From Mesorhizobium australicum (GTDB lineage Bacteria; Pseudomonadota; Alphaproteobacteria; Rhizobiales; Rhizobiaceae): a stretch of DNA of 64,000 nucleotides. Positions 42,673-49,877 of the stretch are shown here, one piece after another. The position numbers and the translations under genes are program-made. The DNA is taken from assembly GCF_900177325.1 (NCBI RefSeq), contig NZ_FXBL01000004.1, positions 4,526,001-4,590,000 on the forward strand. Reading direction: 5' to 3'. Numbering within the stretch: the stretch's first letter is position 1; the number at the start of each line of letters is the position of its first letter. The notes under the pieces were generated by a model, which worked only from the letters and a program-made list of their open reading frames with translations, was not told the origin of the DNA and did no database searches.

Positions 42673-44162
42673 TAGAGCGACACCAGCACCGATTTGATCT
42701 CGGTGTAGATCTCGACGCCTTCGCGGCCGTATTCGCGCCCCCAGCCCGACTGTTTGAAACCACCAGCCGGAAGACCCTGGTCGAGGCCGCCGCCGTTGAT
42801 CTTGACCGTCCCCGCGCGGATACGCGAAGCGAGCTTGTGCGCGGCACTGAGATTGCTGGTGAAGACGTTGGCGGCGAGCCCGTAGCTCGTGTCGTTTGCC
42901 TCGGCGGCGAGCGCGTCGAGGGTCGCGTCGTCGAACGAAACGGCGCAGAGCACAGGCCCGAAGATTTCCTCGCGTCGCACCGCCATGTCACGGCGCGTGC
43001 CGCCCAGGATCGTCGGTTCGACGAAATAGCCCGGGCGGTCGACGGTCCTGCCGCCGACGATCGCCTCCGCGCCGTCCGAGAGGCCTGAACGAATGTAGCC
43101 GGCGACGCGATCCTGCTGCACATCCGACACCAGCGGGCCGATCTCGGTCGCAGGGTCGAGGCCCGCCCCAACCTTGAGAGCCCTCGCCCGTTCCGCGACG
43201 CCCTTGACGAGGTCGTCGAAGACGGATGCGTGGGCGAAGAGGCGCGAGCCGGCGGTGCAGACCTGCCCGGAGTTGAAGAAGATGCCGTTGGCGACGCCGG
43301 GAATGGCCTTGTCGAGATCGGCGTCGGGCATGACGATGACCGGCGACTTGCCGCCGAGCTCGAGCGTCAGCCGCTTCAGATTGTCTGCCGCCGCCCGCAC
43401 GATGATCTTGCCCACCTCGGTCGAGCCGGTGAACGAGATCTTGTCGACGTCCCGATGGGCCGCGATCGCCGCGCCTGCGTCTTCGCCGAAGCCGGTCACG
43501 ATGTTGACGACGCCGGCGGGAAAGCCCGCTTCCTCGATCAGCTCGCCAAGCCGCAGCGCCGTGAGAGGCGTCTGCTCCGCCGGCTTCAGGACCATGGTGC
43601 AGCCCGCCGCCAAGCTAGGCGCCAACTTGCCCACGGCCGATGCGATCGGGGCATTCCACGCCACGATGTGCCCGACCACCCCCACCGGCTCGCGCACGGT
43701 GTAGCCGAGCCACTCGCCCGGCAGCGACATCGGCGGCGTCTCGCCATTGATCTTCGTCGCCCAGCCGGCGTTGTAGCGTAGGCGTTCCGCGGCGAACGGC
43801 ACGTCCATCCCCAGCGAGACACGCAACGGCTTGCCGTTGTCGAGCGTCTCCAGGACCGCCAGTTCCTCCCGGTGCAGATCCACCAGTTCGGCCAGACGCC
43901 ACATCATCGCCGCGCGCTGCGCCGGGGTGATCTTCCGCCATGGGCCTTCGAAAGCCTTGCGCGCGGCCGCAACGGCGCGGTCGATGTCCGCTTCCGTTCC
44001 GCGCGGAACGGCGCACAGCACCGAACCGTCGGATGGATCGAGCGTGTCGAAGCTCCCACCATTCTCCGCCTCGACCCAGCGGCCGTCGATCATCATCTTC
44101 TTGGGCCGCGCGATCCACGCGCGGGCCTTGTCTATGGCGAGGGAGGTTACCTGCATATTCAT
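42672..44162 (-). CDS. NAD(P)-dependent aldehyde dehydrogenase
   Basis: This protein has 496 residues from the ATG at 44162. It has AWNAPIA at 168-174, Glu268 in TLELGGKSP and the nucleophile Cys302 in NSGQVCTAGSR. The closing pattern GGFKQSGWGREYG is typical of betaine/aromatic-aldehyde dehydrogenases. The upstream frame to 44789 is antisense to the HIBADH-like gene. The ATG overlaps that gene's stop by 4 nt. It probably oxidises the aldehyde made by the coupled GMC oxidoreductase. Confidence 0.9.
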   Translation of the reverse strand: MNMQVTSLAIDKARAWIARPKKMMIDGRWVEAENGGSFDTLDPSDGSVLCAVPRGTEADIDRAVAAARKAFEGPWRKITPAQRAAMMWRLAELVDLHREELAVLETLDNGKPLRVSLGMDVPFAAERLRYNAGWATKINGETPPMSLPGEWLGYTVREPVGVVGHIVAWNAPIASAVGKLAPSLAAGCTMVLKPAEQTPLTALRLGELIEEAGFPAGVVNIVTGFGEDAGAAIAAHRDVDKISFTGSTEVGKIIVRAAADNLKRLTLELGGKSPVIVMPDADLDKAIPGVANGIFFNSGQVCTAGSRLFAHASVFDDLVKGVAERARALKVGAGLDPATEIGPLVSDVQQDRVAGYIRSGLSDGAEAIVGGRTVDRPGYFVEPTILGGTRRDMAVRREEIFGPVLCAVSFDDATLDALAAEANDTSYGLAANVFTSNLSAAHKLASRIRAGTVKINGGGLDQGLPAGGFKQSGWGREYGREGVEIYTEIKSVLVSL

Positions 44163-45100
44163 GGCTGCTCTTCCGGTCGGCTGCTTGCGGACTGACGGCC
44201 CCAGAGGCTGTCGAGATACTGGTAGACACGCGTGAGATCGGTATCGCCCATCGCCTCCAGGGCATCCCCCAGTACACGGGCGAAGTGCCGCGGCGTGGTC
44301 TCTCCGAAGCCCACGGCCTCCGCGGTCTCGGCCGCGATCCGCGCATCCTTCGTCGCCAGCGCCAGGCTGAAATTGTGTGCAAACCGCTGGGACAGGATCT
44401 GTTGCGCCAGCACGATCTCGGTCGAGAGATTCTTCGCATAGGAGACGTTGAGGATCTCGACCATTGTCTCGGGCTTCAGCCCGAACCGCTGCCCTATCAG
44501 CAGCGCCTCGAAGTCGAGCAGCATCTGGCTCGTGCCGATATAGTTGACCAACGTCTTCATTGCGTGGCCGGAGCCCGAAGGGCCGGTGTGGAAGACGGTG
44601 CGGCCCATGCCGCGAAGGATCGCATCGGCACGACGCACGGCATCCTCCGTGCCGCCGGCCATCATCGTCAGCGTTCCGGCGCGCGTGCCGGGAACACCGC
44701 CTGAGACCGGCGAATCCACCATCGCGAAGCCGAGCTCCCGCAGTTCCACCGCCAGCGATTGGGTGTGGGATGGAGCGCACGACGAGCAATCGACTACCAG
44801 CATATCAGGCCGCGACACCGCGATCGGCCGCGCCCCATCGCCTTCGCCGAGCAGTGCTCGACGCACGAAATGCCCGTCGGGCAGCATCAACACAACCGCC
44901 GCCACATCGCTGAGCGCATCCGTGGGCGAGGTGGCTGCCGCCTGCCCGGTCGCCTGCTCGAACTCGCGCCTGCGCTCCTCGGAGAGGTCGTACGCCTTTA
45001 CTGTGAACCCATTGCGGGCAAGCGTCGCAGCCATGCCGCTGCCCATGGCTCCGAGGCCGAGAAATCCCACCGGCCCCGGCGCCGCGATTATGTCGGTCAT
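44159..45100 (-). CDS. NAD(P)-dependent beta-hydroxyacid dehydrogenase (3-hydroxyisobutyrate dehydrogenase-like)
   Basis: This protein has 313 residues from the ATG at 45100. GFLGLGAMGSGMAATLA near 12-28 is the Rossmann motif. VDSPVSGGVPGTRAGTLTMM near 125-144 and the Lys in AMKTLVNYIG mark the substrate site. It belongs to the same family as 5049-5945 but is not a close copy. It lies between dctM and the aldehyde dehydrogenase in the TRAP operon and could oxidise a C4-C5 beta-hydroxyacid imported by that system. Confidence 0.88.
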   Translation of the reverse strand: MTDIIAAPGPVGFLGLGAMGSGMAATLARNGFTVKAYDLSEERRREFEQATGQAAATSPTDALSDVAAVVLMLPDGHFVRRALLGEGDGARPIAVSRPDMLVVDCSSCAPSHTQSLAVELRELGFAMVDSPVSGGVPGTRAGTLTMMAGGTEDAVRRADAILRGMGRTVFHTGPSGSGHAMKTLVNYIGTSQMLLDFEALLIGQRFGLKPETMVEILNVSYAKNLSTEIVLAQQILSQRFAHNFSLALATKDARIAAETAEAVGFGETTPRHFARVLGDALEAMGDTDLTRVYQYLDSLWGRQSASSRPEEQP

Positions 45101-45108
45101 TGATCCTC

Positions 45109-46410
45109 TCAGTTCATTGAATTCGGAATCACCAGCGAGATCCACGGGAACAGGACCAGGATGATGAGCCGTAGGATGTCCGACGCGATGAAGGGCATCA
45201 CGCCGCGATAGATCTGCCCTAACGACACGTCTTTCGAGATAGAATTGATGACGAACACGTTCATGCCCACCGGGGGCAGGATCAGCCCGAGCGTGACGAC
45301 CATGACGATGATCACCCCGAACCAGATCGGGTCAAAACCAAGCGCCACGATCACCGGATAGATGATCGGCACGGTGAGCAGGATGATCGCCAGCTCGTCC
45401 ATGAGCGCACCCATGATGAGATAGACGACCAGGATCAGTGCAAGGACGCCATAGGGGCCGACCGGCAGGTGCACGAGGAAATCGGTCAGCTTCTGGGTCG
45501 TCTGCGTCACGGTGAGGAAATAGCCGAACAGATAGGCGCCCATGGCGATCACGAAGATCGATGCGCTGGTCTGCAGCGCCTCCACGAGACATCGTAATAT
45601 CCGCTTCGGCCCGAGCCGGCCGCGCAGGATGCCGATCACCATCGCACCGACTGCGCCCACGCTCGCCGCCTCCGTGACAGTGACGAAGCCGCCATACATC
45701 GCACCTACGACAACAGCGAAGAGAAGAAGCGTCGCCCAGATGTCCTTGAGAGAGTCGACACGTTCGCTCCAGGGACTGCGCGCACCCACTGGGCAAAGCT
45801 CTGGCCGGAAGTGGATCACGATCCGCGTGGTGGCGATGTACATGACGATGGCGAGAAAGCCCGGCAGGATGCCCGCCATGAACAGCTTCGAGACGTTCTG
45901 GTCCGTCAGGATGCCATAGAGGAGCATGACGACGGACGGCGGGATCATGATGCCCAGCGTTCCGCCCGCGGCGATCGCGCCGGCCGAGATTCCCGGATCG
46001 TAGCCCTGCTCGCGCATTTCCGGCAGCGCAACGGTCGTCATCGTCGCGGCGGTGGCAACCGATGAGCCGTTGATGGCGGCGAAGCCACCGCAGGCAAGAA
46101 TGGTCGAGATGATGGATCCGCCCCTGAGATGCCCGAACCAGGCCTTGTTGGCGCGGAACAGTTCACGGCTCATGCCGCCGGCCGTCGCGAAGATGCCCAT
46201 CAGCACGAACATGGGGATCACCGACAGCGTGTAGTCGGTGACCGTCCGGAAAGGAGAGTTCATAAGGAGATTGAGGCCTGGCCAGAAGCCGTTGACGCCC
46301 GCGAAGCCGATCACGCCGGCGATACCCATCGAAAAGCCGATCGGCACGCGCAGTGCCATAAGGGCGAACATGATGACGAAGCCGCCGATGGCGATGAACG
46401 TGTTGCTCAT
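45109..46410 (-). CDS. dctM: TRAP transporter large permease DctM
   Basis: This protein has 433 residues from the ATG at 46410, with about 12 hydrophobic segments. The DctM signature FVLMGIFATAGGMSRELF lies near 75-92. GGTLGIMIPPSVVMLLYGI near 152-170 and GLILPPVGMNVFVI near 365 mark the helical hairpins. It is the Na+-coupled membrane subunit that works with DctQ and the periplasmic DctP. The longer frame to 46839 crosses dctQ and is rejected. It follows dctQ by 11 nt. Confidence 0.93.
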   Translation of the reverse strand: MSNTFIAIGGFVIMFALMALRVPIGFSMGIAGVIGFAGVNGFWPGLNLLMNSPFRTVTDYTLSVIPMFVLMGIFATAGGMSRELFRANKAWFGHLRGGSIISTILACGGFAAINGSSVATAATMTTVALPEMREQGYDPGISAGAIAAGGTLGIMIPPSVVMLLYGILTDQNVSKLFMAGILPGFLAIVMYIATTRIVIHFRPELCPVGARSPWSERVDSLKDIWATLLLFAVVVGAMYGGFVTVTEAASVGAVGAMVIGILRGRLGPKRILRCLVEALQTSASIFVIAMGAYLFGYFLTVTQTTQKLTDFLVHLPVGPYGVLALILVVYLIMGALMDELAIILLTVPIIYPVIVALGFDPIWFGVIIVMVVTLGLILPPVGMNVFVINSISKDVSLGQIYRGVMPFIASDILRLIILVLFPWISLVIPNSMN

Positions 46411-46421
46411 GAGAACTCTCG

Positions 46422-46892
46422 TCAGGCTGTGAGTGTGCCGCGAACCAGGCGATAAGCGCGCACGAAGGCGACGATCGACGCGAAAACGGCACCGGCTGCC
46501 GCTGCCGCGAGGAACAGCCACACCGAAAGTTGAAGCTCGTTTGTGACTTCGAAACTTGCCTTGCTGCGAATAACTTTCAGCGAGAGCATATAAGCCATCG
46601 TTCCCAGAAACAGGCCCGAGACCACCGCGGCGAAGACGTCGATGCGGAGCCGGTTCAACGCGTTCGCCGCATCCCAAAGGATATCGACATTGATGTGCCT
46701 GCCCGCATAGGTCGCGCTGGCAATGCCCCAGAAGATGGCTACGCCCTGCGCGTAGCCGGAAAGAGAGTAGGCATCCGGAACCTGCACTCCGAAAAGGTAG
46801 CGCAGAGATGCCTCGATAAAGGTCAGCGCGACGACGCACCCCAGAAGAAGGCCGGACACAACGTCGATGGCGGAGAGGAAACGTGAAAGCAT
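46422..46892 (-). CDS. dctQ: TRAP transporter small permease DctQ
   Basis: This 156-residue protein has four hydrophobic helices: VVSGLLLGCVVALTFIEASL, a second near 42-58, a third near 82-104 and a last near 122-142. The family segment GRHINVDILWD at about 63-73 is present. It scaffolds DctM at the inner membrane. It lies between the first receptor and dctM, in the usual P-Q-M order. Confidence 0.88.
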   Translation of the reverse strand: MLSRFLSAIDVVSGLLLGCVVALTFIEASLRYLFGVQVPDAYSLSGYAQGVAIFWGIASATYAGRHINVDILWDAANALNRLRIDVFAAVVSGLFLGTMAYMLSLKVIRSKASFEVTNELQLSVWLFLAAAAAGAVFASIVAFVRAYRLVRGTLTA

Positions 46893-46917
46893 GACATATG
46901 CCCGTCGCGCTGGAAGA

Positions 46918-47925
46918 TCAGAAGCCGGCGCCGTATTCGGCGAGCTTTTTCTTCAGTTCGTCGAGCAACTTGTTGCCGTCGAGCTTGTAGCGTGACACCG
47001 CGGCTACCGCCTTCTCGCGGATGCTGTCACCGGCCGCAACCCACTGCTTCGTCTCTTCCTCGTTCGGCTTGTAGACGACATGGCCGGGATCAGCGATCAG
47101 ATCCGCCTTGGCCTTGAGCTCGCGCTCAGCCCATGGCGTGGACAGCTTCTCCGACCATTCCGGCGTGCAGTGCGAGTCCACTGCTGCCTTCTGCGCGTCG
47201 GTCAGCCCTTCGTAGAACGGCTTGTTGAGGACAAAGCCCTGCGTGCCGACATAAATCGGCAAATCGACGTGGTACTTGAGGCTGTCCTTGGAGTTGATGA
47301 CGGACAGGTCCCAAGGGAAGGTGATGCCATCGACCACGCCGCGCTCGACGAGCTCGCGCACCTCCGGAAGGGCCGCCTGGACCGTCGTTGCCCCCTGCCC
47401 CGTGACATAGGCCACAGAGGTGGCGCCGGCCACGCGGAGTTTCTTTCCATTCATGTCGGCAGGCACCTTCACCTGCTCCGACTTCATGTGCAGCGTCGCC
47501 GGATGGTGCATGCTCATGACGCAGAGCTTGACGTCGGGCATCTCCAGATCGGCGTAGTCGAGATACCATTCGTGCAGCGCGCGCACGCCCTTCGTGCTGT
47601 TGCTGAAGAGGAACGGCACCTCGTCGAGCAGGAAAATGGGGAACTGCCCGCTGTTGTAGGCCGGCGCGACCATTGTCATCTCTGCAATGCCGTCACGTGC
47701 CATGTCGTATTGATCAACGGCCTTGCCCAACTGCTCGGCCGGGAAAAGCGTGACCTTGATCGTGCCGCCGGACGCTTCGGCCAGCGACTTCCCCCAATCT
47801 TCGAAAGACTTGACCAGGATGTGGGTCGGCGGCACCCAGAACGAGACCCGTATCTCCTTTTCCTGGGCATAGGCACTCGTCATCGTCGCGGCGGCAAAAA
47901 TGCCAGCCACCAAAGCGCTTCTCAT
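46918..47925 (-). CDS. dctP: TRAP transporter substrate-binding protein DctP, first receptor
   Basis: This protein has 335 residues from the ATG at 47925, which follows GGGAGGA; the frame to 47964 adds 13 residues without a signal function. The signal peptide ends near residue 20 (SAYAQEK). The DctP fold shows PAEQLGKAVDQYDMARDGIAE and ERGVVDGITFPWDLS. It is the first gene of an 11-kb minus-strand operon that runs to the CoA ligase at 36976, and the palindrome at 47969 lies 44 bp upstream. Confidence 0.92.
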   Translation of the reverse strand: MRSALVAGIFAAATMTSAYAQEKEIRVSFWVPPTHILVKSFEDWGKSLAEASGGTIKVTLFPAEQLGKAVDQYDMARDGIAEMTMVAPAYNSGQFPIFLLDEVPFLFSNSTKGVRALHEWYLDYADLEMPDVKLCVMSMHHPATLHMKSEQVKVPADMNGKKLRVAGATSVAYVTGQGATTVQAALPEVRELVERGVVDGITFPWDLSVINSKDSLKYHVDLPIYVGTQGFVLNKPFYEGLTDAQKAAVDSHCTPEWSEKLSTPWAERELKAKADLIADPGHVVYKPNEEETKQWVAAGDSIREKAVAAVSRYKLDGNKLLDELKKKLAEYGAGF

Positions 47926-48172
47926 GTGTAGAATCCTCCCGTTCGCGACGGCTGGGGCCATCACTGATTTAACATATTAAGTAATTTTCAGTCTGTCAAA
48001 TTGGAAAGGCGGGAGCCGGCCCGATCGGGTTAGCTGGAACCGCTGAAACACAGCCTACAGATGACCCGGCTCCGCCCGACTTAAAGCGCGAACCGCCAGG
48101 ACAGAACCATCTCGTTAACATGCTTTCTTTCGGGAAAAGCATCGCGCACCGCTGGCAGCGCGACCGGGGGTG
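47926..48172. other. Non-coding region upstream of the TRAP operon
   Basis: No gene is seen here. It holds operator candidate I and, at 48115, a single half-site TTAAC. It is the left part of the 498-bp gap between the TRAP operon and livF; the right part contains the ATPase remnant. Confidence 0.6.
47969..47980. promoter_or_regulatory. Operator candidate I, TTAACATATTAA
   Basis: This is a self-complementary palindrome differing from TTAACNNGTTAA only by A for G in the right arm. It lies 44 bp upstream of the first TRAP receptor gene in an AT-rich stretch. It is the rightmost member of the series; none is seen to the right of 48 kb. Confidence 0.58.
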
Positions 48173-48310
48173 TCAGTGCATTGCGGCGTGCAGAATCTTC
48201 TCAGCTGTCGCATCCGCGCGCGAGAACTCCACAACGATCGTGTCGCTCCTGGCGACCAGGATGCGATCCGACAGGTCGAGGATCTCGGGCAAATAGGAAG
48301 AGATCGGGAG
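48173..48310 (-). pseudogene. C-terminal remnant of a sugar-type ABC ATPase
   Basis: Read on the minus strand, 45 codons ending at the stop 48173-48175 give PISSYLPEILDLSDRILVAR and then an ATAEKILHAAMH ending. This matches the C-terminus of RbsA/XylG/MglA-type ATPases, where ISSELPEILGLSDRI...ATEEKI is standard. Upstream of 48310 the reading frame no longer resembles the family, and no other part of such a gene is present. It is a short relic of a lost sugar or nucleoside transporter, which marks a deletion or insertion junction beside livF. Confidence 0.72.
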
Positions 48311-48423
48311 CAGCGGCGGCGACCACGCGCCTCAGCATGTTCTTCCTGCCCATGCTGTGCCGAAGAACTGCCATCGCCCCTTCCGCGTGCGCTGCCCTCG
48401 CGCGCCTCATCGATCCAGCGGCG
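48311..48423. other. Spacer between livF and the ATPase remnant
   Basis: This sequence of 113 bp has an open minus-strand frame (SMGRKNMLRRVV) that I do not recognise and that has no start signal. It probably belongs to the junction. Confidence 0.4.
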
Positions 48424-49119
48424 TCAAACTTCAAGCCAATCCCGCCGGATGGCTTCGTCCGCCAGAAGCTCCGCGGGTGTTCCCTCGAAGACGATCCTGC
48501 CGTGACCCATCACGTAAACGCGGTGCGAGATGCGCATTGCGATAACCAACCTCTGCTCCACAAGAAGGATCGAGATGCCACGCCGGGCAATCTCCTGAAG
48601 GAGTTCGCCGATGCGTTCGACCATTTGCGGCGCCAATCCTTCGGTCGGCTCGTCGACCATGATCAGGTCCGGGTCACCCATCAGCGTGCGGCAGATCGTC
48701 AGCATCTGCTGCTCGCCGCCCGAAAGGGCACCGCCGGGCGCATCCGCGCGGTCCTTGAGCTGGGGAAACAGCCGCCATGTCTCGTCGACGCTCCAGCGCC
48801 CACCCCTCTGTCCAGACTTGATGCCAAGGAGCAGGTTCTGCTCGACTGTCAGCGTCGGAAAAATCGCACGCTCCTCGGGCACGAAGCCGATGCCCAGATG
48901 CGCAATTTCATGCGGCTTGCGGCCGGCGATCGACTTGCCTCCGAAGATGATCTCGCCCCGCGGCTCCGGGTCGCCCATGATCGCCTTGAGCGTCGTGGAG
49001 CGACCGACACCGTTGCGACCGAGGATGCTGACGATCTCGTTCTCGCCGACGTCGAGGTCGACGCCCTGCAGGATATGGCTCTTGCCGTAGTAGGCATGGA
49101 GGTCGCGAACCTTGAGCAT
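48424..49119 (-). CDS. livF: Branched-chain-type ABC transporter ATPase LivF
   Basis: This 231-residue protein has the length of LivF. Signature LSGGEQQM, Walker B LIMVDEPTEGLA and the switch segment LLVEQ are normal. Walker A reads GRNGVGRSTT: the invariant Lys is Arg at position 40 (codon 49000-49002). This Lys contacts the nucleotide phosphates, and its replacement usually abolishes or strongly lowers ATPase activity. The partner LivG is intact, so a single active site might remain. The ATG overlaps the livG stop by 1 nt. Confidence 0.9.
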   Translation of the reverse strand: MLKVRDLHAYYGKSHILQGVDLDVGENEIVSILGRNGVGRSTTLKAIMGDPEPRGEIIFGGKSIAGRKPHEIAHLGIGFVPEERAIFPTLTVEQNLLLGIKSGQRGGRWSVDETWRLFPQLKDRADAPGGALSGGEQQMLTICRTLMGDPDLIMVDEPTEGLAPQMVERIGELLQEIARRGISILLVEQRLVIAMRISHRVYVMGHGRIVFEGTPAELLADEAIRRDWLEV

Positions 49120-49877
49120 CAGGCGGCCTCCGTACCGAGATAGGCCTGCTGCACGGCAGCGTTGGCCTTGATGCGGGCGGGCGTGTCCGACGCGATGACC
49201 TCGCCATAGACGAGGACGGAGATCCGGTCGGCCAGGTCGAACACGACGTGCATGTCGTGCTCGATCATCAGCAGGGTGCGGTTCTCACTGACCTTGCGGA
49301 TCAGTTTTACCACGCGCTCGGTCTCGGCATGGCTCATCCCGGCCGTCGGCTCGTCCAGCAGCAGCACGTCTGCGTTGCCGGCGATGGTGAGCCCGATCTC
49401 CAGCGCACGCTGCTCGCCATAGGTCAGCACTCCGGCCGGGGTGCGCCATCGGTCGAGCAGGTCGATCTCAGCGAGTATCTCCTCCGTGCGGCGGTTCGCA
49501 TCCTTGAGCTTGTCGACGTCGCGCCAGAATGAATAGCGGTAGCCCAGGGCCCAGAGGGTGGCACATCGCACGTTCTCCCACACGCTCAGGCGAGGAAAGA
49601 TGTTCGTCACCTGGAAGCTGCGCGAGAGGCCCCTGCGATTGATCACCTGGGGCGCGAGGCCGGCAATTTCTTCGCCGCGCAGACGGATCGAACCGGCGCT
49701 CGGCTGCAGATGGCCGCTGACGAGGTGGAACAATGTAGACTTGCCTGCTCCGTTGGGCCCGATGATTGCGTGCCGCTCGCCTTCGACCACGGAAAGATCG
49801 ACACCGCGGATGATGTCCATCTGCCCGAAGCTTTTGCGCAAACCGGAGAGTTGAAGTGCGGGTGTGGCGGCGTTCAT
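49119..49877 (-). CDS. livG: Branched-chain-type ABC transporter ATPase LivG
   Basis: This protein has 252 residues from the ATG at 49877, inside the livM stop overlap. Walker A GPNGAGKST, signature LTYGEQRALE and Walker B LLLDEPTAGMSHAE are intact, followed by LLMIEHDMHVVFDL. The LTYGEQ variant of the signature is usual for LivG. It energises import with LivF. The upstream frame to 49991 is inside livM and is discarded. Confidence 0.92.
   Translation of the reverse strand: MNAATPALQLSGLRKSFGQMDIIRGVDLSVVEGERHAIIGPNGAGKSTLFHLVSGHLQPSAGSIRLRGEEIAGLAPQVINRRGLSRSFQVTNIFPRLSVWENVRCATLWALGYRYSFWRDVDKLKDANRRTEEILAEIDLLDRWRTPAGVLTYGEQRALEIGLTIAGNADVLLLDEPTAGMSHAETERVVKLIRKVSENRTLLMIEHDMHVVFDLADRISVLVYGEVIASDTPARIKANAAVQQAYLGTEAA

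Noticed and set aside
48115-48126. TTAACATGCTTT as a further operator
   Set aside because: Only the left arm is conserved and no functional gene starts nearby.
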